Positions 17,694-25,414 of a stretch of DNA of 64,000 nucleotides are shown piece after piece. The stretch covers positions 12,469 to 76,468 of the forward strand of contig CAXYDN010000010.1 of assembly GCA_964276145.1 (NCBI GenBank), written 5' to 3'. Source of the stretch: SCGC-AAA076-P13 sp964276145 (GTDB taxonomy: Bacteria; Pseudomonadota; Gammaproteobacteria; Magnimaribacterales; D2472). Both the position numbers and the translations under genes were made by a program. How positions within the stretch are numbered: the stretch's first letter is position 1; the number at the start of each line of letters is the position of its first letter. The notes beneath the pieces are model-generated. The model was not told the origin of the DNA, ran no database searches, and was given only the letters and a program-made list of their open reading frames with translations.

Positions 17694-19043
17694 TTAAAAA
17701 AATTGACGATAAAAAATATAGCCTACACAAACAGGAGCAATAAATTTTACAAAAAATCTCCATAAAAAATATAGAGATGTATTTATTGAGCCCAACTCAT
17801 CTTCGATCAAAGACTTCTTCATGAACCAACCGACAAATATAGCAATAAGCATTCCTCCAAGAGGAAGCAAAATTTGATTTGCAATGAAGTCCATTGAATC
17901 AAGAAAGTTTCTATCACCTATTAAAGAAAAATCTGACAAAATATTGAAACTTAATGCTGAGCCTATCCCAAGGATCCATACAAAAAATGAAATAATTTCA
18001 GCAGATCTTTTTCTGGACAAAATATTTTCCTCTGATAAATATGCTACGCCTGGCTCTAAAAGAGAGATTGATGAACTTAAAGCTGCTACTGACAATAATA
18101 TAAAAAATAACGGCCCAATAAATTGCCCAAATTGCATTTGATTAAAAGCAGAGAGCATTGAAACAAAAACAAGGCCTGGTCCACTATTTGGTTCTAAATT
18201 GAAAGCAAATATAATAGGGAAAATTGCTAATCCAGCTAAAATTGCAATCAGGGTATCAAGTGAAGCTACAGTAAAAGAAGTGCTAACTACTTTCTGATCT
18301 TTAGGCATATATGCGCCATAAGCCATAATTGAACCCATGCCTAAACTTAAGCTGAAAAATGCTTGTCCCATAGCTTGAAGCAGCGTATCTGAGGTTACAT
18401 TTGAAAAATCTGGTGCAAAAAGAAATGTCATTGCTCTACTAAAATCGCCATTGATTATTGAATAAATAACCATAAAGATCATTAAAAAACCTAAAAGTGG
18501 CATTAATATCTTTACCATTCTTCCAATGCCATCTTTGATCCCTGCTGAAACAATCAGAGCGGTCAAGATCATAAATACTGTATGCCAAAAAATTAAATTG
18601 ATTGGCGAAGAAATGACATTAGTAAATTGTTCTGGAGAGGTGATTGCTCCAGATGATGAAGCAGATATAAAAATATAATTTAAACAAATGCCTGCAATTA
18701 CACTATAGAAAGATAATATTAAGACTCCAGCAAATATTCCACTCCAACCAACAATTTGCCATGATGAACTTCTATTAGATTCAAGTGCAACACTTCTCAT
18801 TGCATTAATAGGACTGTTACCTGCTCTTCTACCTAGAATAATTTCACTTATCATAATTGGTATGCCAATTATTAAAATGCATCCAAGATAGATTAGAACA
18901 AAGGCACCACCTCCATTTGTACCTGCTTTATATGGGAAGCCCCATATATTTCCCAAGCCTACTGCTGAACCGGTAGCAGCAAGAATAAAAGTCCATTTAC
19001 CAATCCATGCTCCATGTGATTTTAATTGTCGTTGTATTTCCAT
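17694..19043 (-). CDS. Sodium-dependent symporter, NSS (SNF) family
   Basis: Inner-membrane Na+-coupled transporter of the LeuT fold, probably for an amino acid or related amine. The 449-residue protein has 11-12 hydrophobic helices and the first-helix signature GSAVGLGNIWGFPY (25-38). Position 35 is Gly where LeuT and most relatives have the gating Arg. The substrate cannot be assigned. It lies between a DUF3429 gene and ratA on one transcript, 9 and 7 bases apart; no metabolic neighbour hints at the substrate. Confidence 0.9.
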   Translation of the reverse strand: MEIQRQLKSHGAWIGKWTFILAATGSAVGLGNIWGFPYKAGTNGGGAFVLIYLGCILIIGIPIMISEIILGRRAGNSPINAMRSVALESNRSSSWQIVGWSGIFAGVLILSFYSVIAGICLNYIFISASSSGAITSPEQFTNVISSPINLIFWHTVFMILTALIVSAGIKDGIGRMVKILMPLLGFLMIFMVIYSIINGDFSRAMTFLFAPDFSNVTSDTLLQAMGQAFFSLSLGMGSIMAYGAYMPKDQKVVSTSFTVASLDTLIAILAGLAIFPIIFAFNLEPNSGPGLVFVSMLSAFNQMQFGQFIGPLFFILLSVAALSSSISLLEPGVAYLSEENILSRKRSAEIISFFVWILGIGSALSFNILSDFSLIGDRNFLDSMDFIANQILLPLGGMLIAIFVGWFMKKSLIEDELGSINTSLYFLWRFFVKFIAPVCVGYIFYRQFF

Positions 19044-19052
19044 AGTTTATTA

Positions 19053-19514
19053 TTAAATTAAAGGGTTGCTATAAGGGTTTATCCAATATGCAGATGATAT
19101 CAAAAAACTTATTGATACAAGCAAAGATAGCATCTTTCTAAATTTTTTATAGTCATCATCTTTTAATTTAAAATCTTCAGTAGATTTTTCAAAGTAATAA
19201 AAAGATTGGAAACTAAATACTGATATAAGTAGCGCGATAAGAATTATCTCAAAGTATGTCAAAAAAAGAATAAGGCACCCTATTAAGCTGTATAAAATAC
19301 CTATAGATAAATTAAATTTTTGATTTTGCTGTTCATCTCTCCATCCCCAGGCCATGCCGCCCAAAAAAGTAAGAATTATAGATCCATAAGCTAATTGAAA
19401 AACGATGGCAATTTTAGAAACTTCTGAGCCTACTATCCAAGGTGCAATTGAGAAAAAGGCAAATGGTAAGAATCCAATATAACCATACGTTGATTTAAAA
19501 TTGCTTATATTCAT
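19053..19514 (-). CDS. DUF3429-family membrane protein
   Basis: A 153-residue protein with about five membrane helices. The segment YGSIILTFLGGMAWGW (about 43-58) resembles the FLGGxHWG motif of DUF3429 proteins, whose function is unknown. It is the first gene of a minus-strand unit with the NSS transporter, ratA and rnfH, and is divergent from smpB across a 51-base gap. Confidence 0.75.
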   Translation of the reverse strand: MNISNFKSTYGYIGFLPFAFFSIAPWIVGSEVSKIAIVFQLAYGSIILTFLGGMAWGWRDEQQNQKFNLSIGILYSLIGCLILFLTYFEIILIALLISVFSFQSFYYFEKSTEDFKLKDDDYKKFRKMLSLLVSISFLISSAYWINPYSNPLI

Positions 19515-19531
19515 GTTTATTTAATTTTTTC

Positions 19532-19559
19532 TTGCACTAGTCATATCAAAAGACATAAT
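19532..19559 (+). promoter_or_regulatory. Predicted sigma70 promoter of smpB
   Basis: TTGCAC (19532-19537), 16 bases, CATAAT (19554-19559). Initiation 6-8 bases downstream would fall on or next to the smpB ATG (19566), so a leaderless message is predicted. The upstream AAGG at 19561-19564 is too close to the ATG to act as a ribosome site. Confidence 0.5.
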
Positions 19560-19565
19560 AAAGGT

Positions 19566-20057
19566 ATGTCCAAAGATAAACCAAATCTTATTGTAAAGAA
19601 TAAAACTGCTTCAAGGAACTTTATTCTCGGCGACTCATTCCAAGCTGGACTTGTTTTAGAAGGCTGGGAAGTGAAATCGCTTAGAAATGGTAAAATAGAT
19701 GTTAAAAATAGCTATGTAACTTTTAAAAAAGATGAAGCTTGGTTATTTGGTATCAAAATTGATCCTCCAGCATCATTGAAAGATTTTAATGTCGATCCAC
19801 TTAGAACAAGAAAGCTATTATTAAAAAAAAGAGAAATTATAGAGCTCCAAAAGCAAAAAAATGAGAAAGGGCTTACGATAATCATGACTTCAATGTACTG
19901 GAAAGAAAATCATATAAAATGTGATATAGCTACAGGAAAGGGTAAAAAAATCCGTGATCAAAGGCAAGATATAAAGAAAAGAGATTGGGAGCGAGATCAG
20001 GGTAGAATTCTTAAGAATGCAAAAAATAACAGTCATCCCTCTAAAAATTTCAAGTAA
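19566..20057 (+). CDS. smpB: SsrA-binding protein SmpB
   Basis: Binds tmRNA and carries it into stalled ribosomes for trans-translation. The 163-residue protein has the OB-fold core with ASRNFILGDSFQAGLVL, GWEVKSLRNGK and WLFGIKIDP. A basic tail (KGKKIRDQRQDIKKRDWERD) becomes helical in the mRNA channel. Its RNA partner ssrA begins 24 bases downstream on the same strand, so the two are probably co-expressed. Confidence 0.98.
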   Translation: MSKDKPNLIVKNKTASRNFILGDSFQAGLVLEGWEVKSLRNGKIDVKNSYVTFKKDEAWLFGIKIDPPASLKDFNVDPLRTRKLLLKKREIIELQKQKNEKGLTIIMTSMYWKENHIKCDIATGKGKKIRDQRQDIKKRDWERDQGRILKNAKNNSHPSKNFK

Positions 20058-20080
20058 TACTGTATAATTCATGCCCCATT

Positions 20081-20429
20081 GGGGGCGAACAGGGTTCGAC
20101 ATTTCTACTGGACTCCGAAACGCATGCCAAGATTGTGGTAATTCTTGTAAAACATACTACAAAAAATTTAGTTGCAAATAACGACAACTACGCTTTAGCA
20201 GCTTAATGCTAACCGATGCCAGAATTGACTATGGTTTGAAGCATCGGCAAATCACATAGTCTAGCCAAGCTGTGTTGCTTGGACACAGTTTGGTTAAAAC
20301 TAATCAAGCTCGCTTTTTCACCCTGCTCCTCGGGTCGAAAAAGTTAAAAAGCCAATTGGGTGAGCTATGCATGTAGAAGTTAGGCTGAAGGATTGATGGA
20401 CGCGGGTTCAATTCCCGCCGCCTCCACCA
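20081..20429 (+). ncRNA. ssrA: Transfer-messenger RNA (tmRNA), one-piece
   Basis: The 5-prime end GGGGGCG pairs with CGCCTCC at the 3-prime end to form the tRNA-like acceptor stem, closed by encoded CCA (20427-20429). The T arm reads GGGTTCAATTCCC. The tag frame GCA...TAA at 20174-20206 encodes ANNDNYALAA, ending in the ALAA degradation signal. Length is 349 bases, in the usual range, with no sign of the split two-piece form. Pseudoknot-forming inverted repeats lie on either side of the tag, for example CCGATGC/GCATCGG. Confidence 0.97.
20174..20206 (+). other. tmRNA proteolysis-tag reading frame (ANNDNYALAA)
   Basis: Ten sense codons plus TAA inside ssrA. Compared with the E. coli tag ANDENYALAA, the conserved features are the leading Ala, the NYALAA end recognised by ClpXP/ClpAP, and an N-rich SspB-binding part. 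Residues 3 and 4 differ (Asn-Asp instead of Asp-Glu). Confidence 0.9.
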
Positions 20430-20448
20430 ATTTTTATAGTTTGTTATA

Positions 20449-20454
20449 TATAAT
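20449..20454 (+). promoter_or_regulatory. Predicted -10 element between tmRNA and the secreted-protein gene
   Basis: A perfect TATAAT lies 7 bases before the ATG at 20461 and 20 bases after the tmRNA CCA end. No clear -35 box is visible, so the match could be chance in this AT-rich gap. If used, the mRNA would be leaderless. Confidence 0.35.
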
Positions 20455-20460
20455 ATAGTC

Positions 20461-20961
20461 ATGTATAAAATTAATTTCTTTCTAGCTCTAGCAATTTCAA
20501 TCAATGTTTATGCGAATAATGATTATAAAAATTTTGAATGCTATTCAACAGATCCTGAACTTGGAGACTCAGCGCATTGGGCAACAGCATCTATAGATCT
20601 ATTCTCTAAAAATAAATATGAACAAGCGATTTATACAGTTGATGCTTGTTTTAAATTATTTTCATATGATGCAGTTGTTATGCAAAAAAAGTTTAATGCT
20701 GCAAATACTAGACTTCCTCCTGATGGCAGAGTGAGTAGAAAAGAAAAGAAAAAAATCCAAGCTAATTGGGCTGTTAATGATGTTTCTTTAGCTTTGTGGG
20801 CTAAAGCTAGGTCACTTGAAGAAATAGGAGAAATAGAACTGTCTAAAATTGCATATTCTCAGTGCATATTTCTAACTCATGGCAGGGCCTGGGACCCTCA
20901 AGGTTGGTTTTGGTCTCCTGCAAGCGACTGCATTCAGAGGGGTCAAAAACTTATTAGATAA
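20461..20961 (+). CDS. Secreted/periplasmic protein of unknown function, TPR-like helical
   Basis: I do not recognise a named family. The 166-residue product has a signal peptide (about 1-18, cleavage near VYA), then amphipathic helices reminiscent of tetratricopeptide repeats: SIDLFSKNKYEQAIYTVDAC at 44-63 and SLALWAKARSLEEIGEIELS at 109-128. It ends in an aromatic, conserved-looking block RAWDPQGWFWSPASD (142-156). Four cysteines (27, 63, 135, 157) could form two disulfides in the periplasm. It lies between tmRNA and the TonB receptor, 103 bases before the latter, with no obvious shared operon. Function is open. Confidence 0.8.
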   Translation: MYKINFFLALAISINVYANNDYKNFECYSTDPELGDSAHWATASIDLFSKNKYEQAIYTVDACFKLFSYDAVVMQKKFNAANTRLPPDGRVSRKEKKKIQANWAVNDVSLALWAKARSLEEIGEIELSKIAYSQCIFLTHGRAWDPQGWFWSPASDCIQRGQKLIR

Positions 20962-21001
20962 TTAAGCATTATTTGATAAATAATTAATTAATAATTAGTT
21001 A

Positions 21002-21030
21002 TTGAAAATTTACTCATAGGATGTTTATAT
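21002..21030 (+). promoter_or_regulatory. Predicted sigma70 promoter of the TonB receptor
   Basis: TTGAAA (21002-21007), 17 bases, TTATAT (21025-21030). It gives a leader of about 28 bases with the strong ribosome site GGAGGG ending 5 bases before the ATG. No Fur box was recognised nearby. Confidence 0.45.
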
Positions 21031-21064
21031 ATTCGCATATCTAAAAAATTTCCGGAGGGAAAAC

Positions 21065-23344
21065 ATGAAAAAATCACTAAGTTTATTATCAATCTCTATT
21101 CTAGGATTGATTGTTGCAGTTTCAACTTTTGATATAAAAGCTCAAGATTCGAGCAAATCATCTGCTCTTATAGAAGAAGTTATAACTACTGCTCGTAAGA
21201 AAGAAGAAAATCAACAACTTGTTCCTATATCAATTACAACGGTTTCATCAGAACAGATAGAAGTATTAAAAATTAGAAATCTTACTGAAATTGCTAGTAT
21301 TCCTAATGTGTCATTAGATGAAGTAGGTACAGCAAATCATGTTCCTAATTTTCAAATTAGGGGATTAGGTGACAATTCATCAATTGCTTCAGTTGAATCT
21401 CCTGTTGCTATGATCAATGACGGTGTTTACGTTGGTAGAGGTCTTGTTACAGATGGTTTTGATATTGAAACAATCGAGGTTTTAAGGGGACCGCAAGGAA
21501 CTGTAATGGGAAAAAACTCTATAGGTGGAGCTGTTCTAGTTTCAACTAAGAACCCAGGAGATGAATGGGAATCAAAACTAAGATTAGCTTACGATGGGTT
21601 TGGAAGCCCAGGAGGTATGAGTGCATATACTCAATTTGCTGCTGGGGGACCAATCACTGATAATTTGAAAATTAGAGGCGTAGTTCATATAAATGATAAT
21701 GATGGATGGCATAAGAATATGTTTGATGGATCGAATCATGGCGCCATAGAATCAACAATGTTTAGAGGAACAGTGGTCTACGATCCTTCAGAAACTCTTA
21801 ATATTAATTTTAAATTTACTCATCAGGAAACAGATGGCGATGGGCCTTCTTCTCAATGCTTTCAACTATTCGCTGGTGGCCCAAGCTGCATAGCGCCAAG
21901 CTTTAATAGAGACAGAAATTCATTTGATTTAAATATTGATGAGGCTGGTTACTTGGAAGACACTTCTGAATCTATGGTATTAAAAATAGAGAAAGATATT
22001 GGATTTGGAGATGGTCTTATCACATATATCTATGGGGATAGCTCATACGAAATGGATAGCATAGGAGATATAGATGGTACACCAGCTTTTATATTTCACG
22101 CTCCTCAAAGAGCGGTTGATGATCAATCATCACATGAAATTCGATATGACGGTTCCTTTGATAAATTTAATTTATTGATGGGTTATATGTCACATGAAAG
22201 AAATTTAACTTTTCATGAAATGAGACTTCTTCCATCAACACTTGGCGGAACAGAATGGAATGGCGGAGGTGACTTGTTGCATGAGTCCTCTGCATTCTTT
22301 GCTACAGTCGAAATTCCATTGAGTGAGCAACTCACATTAGATCTTGGTATAAGAAAAACCGAAGAAGATAAAGAGGTTTCTATTGCATCTTTGTCTGCTG
22401 GAGCAACTGTTTTAGCTACAGGTGGGGCTAGTAATATTTATTTCTTAGGCTCTAGAAATCCAAGCAGTATTCAAAGTCCTGCGCAGGCAAGTTGTCAAAT
22501 ATTCGCTGGTGGGTGTCTAAGAGACTTTATTGATAATGATTCATGGAGTAGTACATCACCAAGAGTTGGATTAACTTATCAAGCAGATGAAGATACAACT
22601 TATTATGCGTATAGAGCTATTGGATATAGATCTGGTGGCTATAATATGAGAAATACTGCCATACTTGCTCTTACACCTCAGAAAGGCCCTGGTCCATATG
22701 ATCAGGAAGAAGCAACTACAACTGAGTTTGGTATCAAAAAGAGTTTAGGCAGAGGAAAGATTAATTTTTCATATTTCTCAACTGAGTTAACTGATATGCA
22801 AAGAGTTCTAAATGAAGCTGGTGCTGCAGGACCTGTTCAGTATATTAAAAATACTGGAGACGCATCAATGAGCGGTATGGAATTAGACTTGGTTTATATG
22901 CTTAAAAATGAAATTGTAGTGAATTTAAATGTTGGAACTCTTAATGCTAAATATGATTCAGTTACGTATGACATTACAGGTGATGGGGCTATTGATTTCA
23001 ATGAATATGATCTAGCCTTACCGAGAGCTGCTGATCTAACATATAGTGCAGGTCTTTCGAAAGACTTTAATGTTGGTACTTGGTCAGCGAATGGAAGAGT
23101 TTCGTATTCATACAGAGATGAAGTTGCATATGATGATGCTAATATTGGAATAATTGGAGAACAAAGGTTATTAGATGTTGGTGTAGACTTCTATTCCCCT
23201 TCTGAAAACATGAGTGTCGGAGTTTATGGTAAAAACCTAAATGATTACGTAAAGCATGGAAATATCAGCCCAGTAAGCTGGGGTTCATTTTCTCCACTTA
23301 TGACAGGTAAAGTCGTGGGTGTTGAATTAGTTTACAACTTTTAA
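21065..23344 (+). CDS. TonB-dependent outer-membrane receptor, ligand unknown
   Basis: Energy-coupled uptake channel of 759 residues. A signal peptide (about 1-27, ending IKAQ) is followed by the TonB box region IEEVITTARKKEE, the plug domain (VPNFQIRGLG, INDGVYVG, IETIEVLRGPQGTVMGKNSIGGAV) and a 22-strand barrel ending in YNF. Two cysteine-bracketed loops, CFQLFAGGPSC (265-275) and CQIFAGGC (477-484), resemble each other. Residues 636-647 form an EF-hand-like loop. The ribosome site GGAGGG is unusually strong for this window. No transport or catabolic genes adjoin it, so the ligand cannot be inferred. Confidence 0.95.
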   Translation: MKKSLSLLSISILGLIVAVSTFDIKAQDSSKSSALIEEVITTARKKEENQQLVPISITTVSSEQIEVLKIRNLTEIASIPNVSLDEVGTANHVPNFQIRGLGDNSSIASVESPVAMINDGVYVGRGLVTDGFDIETIEVLRGPQGTVMGKNSIGGAVLVSTKNPGDEWESKLRLAYDGFGSPGGMSAYTQFAAGGPITDNLKIRGVVHINDNDGWHKNMFDGSNHGAIESTMFRGTVVYDPSETLNINFKFTHQETDGDGPSSQCFQLFAGGPSCIAPSFNRDRNSFDLNIDEAGYLEDTSESMVLKIEKDIGFGDGLITYIYGDSSYEMDSIGDIDGTPAFIFHAPQRAVDDQSSHEIRYDGSFDKFNLLMGYMSHERNLTFHEMRLLPSTLGGTEWNGGGDLLHESSAFFATVEIPLSEQLTLDLGIRKTEEDKEVSIASLSAGATVLATGGASNIYFLGSRNPSSIQSPAQASCQIFAGGCLRDFIDNDSWSSTSPRVGLTYQADEDTTYYAYRAIGYRSGGYNMRNTAILALTPQKGPGPYDQEEATTTEFGIKKSLGRGKINFSYFSTELTDMQRVLNEAGAAGPVQYIKNTGDASMSGMELDLVYMLKNEIVVNLNVGTLNAKYDSVTYDITGDGAIDFNEYDLALPRAADLTYSAGLSKDFNVGTWSANGRVSYSYRDEVAYDDANIGIIGEQRLLDVGVDFYSPSENMSVGVYGKNLNDYVKHGNISPVSWGSFSPLMTGKVVGVELVYNF

Positions 23345-23361
23345 ACACTTCTTAAGATTAA

Positions 23362-23387
23362 AGGGCAGCTTTTAGCTGCCTTTTTTA
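23362..23387 (+). terminator. Intrinsic terminator of the TonB receptor gene
   Basis: GGCAGCT-TTT-AGCTGCC, a 7-bp GC-containing stem with a 3-base loop, followed by six T, 20 bases after the stop codon. It is the clearest rho-independent terminator in the window. Confidence 0.9.
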
Positions 23388-23399
23388 TTGGCCTAATTA

Positions 23400-23428
23400 T
23401 AGACATATAGCAAATTCATCTTTAAACT
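23400..23428 (+). promoter_or_regulatory. Predicted promoter of rpsT
   Basis: TAGACA (23400-23405), 17 bases, TAAACT (23423-23428), followed by the discriminator ACGCACC (23429-23435), which resembles those of rpsJ and tuf. The start site would be about 20 bases before the ATG at 23455. Confidence 0.5.
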
Positions 23429-23454
23429 ACGCACCTAAATTTTTAATATTTAAT

Positions 23455-23718
23455 ATGGCTAATTCAAAACAAGCAATAAAAAGAGCAAAACAAAATGCAG
23501 AAACTTATAAATTAAGGCATGCTCAAAGATCAATGGTAAGAACTGCTGTTAAAGCTGTGCGAGCTAGCATAGAAGCCAATGACCCTGCTCAAGCAAAAGA
23601 AATGCTAAATAATGCAGAAAAAATTCTTGACTCTTCTGCATCAAAGAAAGTAATTCATAAAAATGCTGCTGCTAGAACAAAAAGCAGACTATCTAAGGCT
23701 GTTAAAGCTCTAAGTTAA
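23455..23718 (+). CDS. rpsT: 30S ribosomal protein S20
   Basis: Primary 16S rRNA-binding protein forming a three-helix bundle. The 87-residue sequence begins MANSKQAIKRAKQN and ends RTKSRLSKAVKALS, typical of the family. It is flanked by the receptor terminator and converges on obgE; the two coding regions overlap by 9 bases at their 3-prime ends, so each transcript must run into the other gene. Confidence 0.97.
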   Translation: MANSKQAIKRAKQNAETYKLRHAQRSMVRTAVKAVRASIEANDPAQAKEMLNNAEKILDSSASKKVIHKNAAARTKSRLSKAVKALS

Positions 23719-24732
23719 CTCTAATTTACTTTGTGATATAACTTCTTCAAGAGATTGAAGAAGCTTTTGTGTGCCCTCTCCTGTTGCTGCTGATATAAAA
23801 AATATATCTTGTTCAGAGATTTTTAATGTCTCTTGTATAAGCTTTGAATGATCACATAACTGATCTTTGTTGATCAAATCAATTTTATTGCACACTACCC
23901 AAGAAATTTTTTGAGTAAGATCATCCTTATATGCGCTTAGTTCATTTTTAAGGAGCTGTATTTGCTTAACAGGCTCCAAGTTATCTGAGGAATATAAATC
24001 TACAAAAATTAGAAGGAGACCTGTTCTAGATATATGCTGAAGAAATTTAATGCCCAAACCGGCACCCTCAGAAGCACCCTCAATCAAGCCAGGTATATCA
24101 GCGATAACAAAGCTTGAATCATTTCCTTCTATCGTGCCTAAGTGAGGTCTCAAAGTAGTAAATGGATAGCTGCCAATTTTAGGTTTAGCGGAGGAAACCT
24201 TGTTTAAGAAAGTAGACTTGCCAGCATTTGGAAACCCAACTAATCCAACATCTGCTAAAGATTTAAGTTCAAGTCTAATAAAACGAATTTCTCCTTCAAA
24301 ACCTAATGTAAATTTTCTTGGTGCCTGATTAGTACTTGATTTAAATCGTGCATTTCCTTGGCCCCCATCTCCGCCTTTCGCAATAATATACGAGGCATTT
24401 TCATCACAGCAGTCTAATAACTCATCATTAGAAATATCATCGTATACTACAGTGCCTTTTGGGATATCTAATATCAAATCTTCTGAAGCAGAGCCAGATT
24501 TATTCTTACTAGAGCCTGGACGCCCATTTTTAGCAATAAATACTCTTTTATTTTGGAAATCAATAAGGGTATTTTTATTTTGATTAACCCTAAAAATAAT
24601 GTTTCCGCCTTTGCCTCCATCACCGCCATCTGGTCCACCAAATGGGATATATTTTTCACGACGAAAACTAGAAGCTCCAGCACCACCATTTCCGGCCCTA
24701 ACTTCGAGAAAGGCCTCGTCAATGAAATTCAT
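23710..24732 (-). CDS. obgE: GTPase ObgE (CgtA)
   Basis: Essential ribosome-associated GTPase that acts in 50S assembly and stringent-response signalling. The 340-residue protein has the N-terminal glycine-rich Obg fold (GGDGGKGG and similar runs to about residue 155), then the G domain with GFPNAGKST, TLRPHLG, DIPGL and NKID. It lacks the extended acidic C-terminal tail of E. coli ObgE (390 residues). It follows rpmA by 15 bases in the conserved rplU-rpmA-obgE unit. Confidence 0.97.
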   Translation of the reverse strand: MNFIDEAFLEVRAGNGGAGASSFRREKYIPFGGPDGGDGGKGGNIIFRVNQNKNTLIDFQNKRVFIAKNGRPGSSKNKSGSASEDLILDIPKGTVVYDDISNDELLDCCDENASYIIAKGGDGGQGNARFKSSTNQAPRKFTLGFEGEIRFIRLELKSLADVGLVGFPNAGKSTFLNKVSSAKPKIGSYPFTTLRPHLGTIEGNDSSFVIADIPGLIEGASEGAGLGIKFLQHISRTGLLLIFVDLYSSDNLEPVKQIQLLKNELSAYKDDLTQKISWVVCNKIDLINKDQLCDHSKLIQETLKISEQDIFFISAATGEGTQKLLQSLEEVISQSKLELT

Positions 24733-24747
24733 GGTATGGAGAAGATG

Positions 24748-25005
24748 TTATTGTGAAATAACGTTTGCAGTCTTTCTGCTTTTAGGTCCTTTGTATGTAA
24801 ATTGAACAACACCAGCAGCTTTAGCAAAAAGAGTATCATCCTTACCAATACCAACATTGATACCAGGATGAGTATTTGTTCCTCTTTGACGTATTAAAAT
24901 TTCACCAGCTTTAACTAATTGACCGCCAAATCTTTTTACACCAAGTCTCTTAGCGTTGGAATCTCTACCGTTCTTACTGGAACCACCTGCTTTCTTATGT
25001 GCCAT
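24748..25005 (-). CDS. rpmA: 50S ribosomal protein L27
   Basis: Its N-terminal arm reaches the peptidyl-transferase centre. The 85-residue sequence starts MAHKKAGGSSKNGRDS, directly with the mature end, so there is no cleavable N-terminal extension of the Firmicutes type. The start overlaps the rplU stop by one base. Confidence 0.98.
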   Translation of the reverse strand: MAHKKAGGSSKNGRDSNAKRLGVKRFGGQLVKAGEILIRQRGTNTHPGINVGIGKDDTLFAKAAGVVQFTYKGPKSRKTANVISQ

Positions 25006-25325
25006 TATTTACTCTCTAATTTAATATCTTTTATTTCAACTTGTGAATGTCTAGCCCTATGACCAGTTTTTGTCATACTATGCTTTCTTCTTCTAAATCG
25101 AAGAATTGAAATCTTATCAGATTTCACAACATCAACAACTTCGGCAGTAACTTTTACATTTGATAAATAAGGTTGACCAATCTCAACATTCTTATCATCA
25201 ACATACAACAAGACGTTTTCAAAAGTTATCTTTGTGCCAGGCTCCTCCTTAAGAAGATCGACAGGCAGAGTCATGCCTTTCTCTACTTTATGTTGTTTTC
25301 CACCTGATTCTATTACTGCGTACAT
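25005..25325 (-). CDS. rplU: 50S ribosomal protein L21
   Basis: Binds 23S rRNA domain II near L20. The 106-residue sequence starts MYAVIESGGKQHKVEKG and has ILRFRRRKHSMTKTGHRARHSQ near the C-terminus, both typical. It is the first gene of rplU-rpmA-obgE, behind the promoter at 25349-25377, and divergent from ispB as in E. coli. Confidence 0.98.
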   Translation of the reverse strand: MYAVIESGGKQHKVEKGMTLPVDLLKEEPGTKITFENVLLYVDDKNVEIGQPYLSNVKVTAEVVDVVKSDKISILRFRRRKHSMTKTGHRARHSQVEIKDIKLESK

Positions 25326-25348
25326 ATTTATATTCCTAAAGGTGGCAA

Positions 25349-25377
25349 AATATACGCTTTAATGAGGAATTTATCAA
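25349..25377 (-). promoter_or_regulatory. Sigma70 promoter of rplU-rpmA-obgE
   Basis: TTGATA (25372-25377), 17 bases, TATATT (25349-25354), followed by TTGCCACC (25341-25348), whose GCCAC core is shared with the rpsJ and tuf promoters. The leader is about 17 bases. Confidence 0.7.
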
Positions 25378-25414
25378 TACTTATGTATAATTTTGCTTTA
25401 AAAAATATTTAACT

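Noticed and set aside
20304..20504. Minus-strand frame of 66 residues containing WWRRRELNPRPS
   Set aside because: It is the antisense of the tmRNA 3-prime end, a well-known spurious protein that appears next to many tmRNA and tRNA genes.
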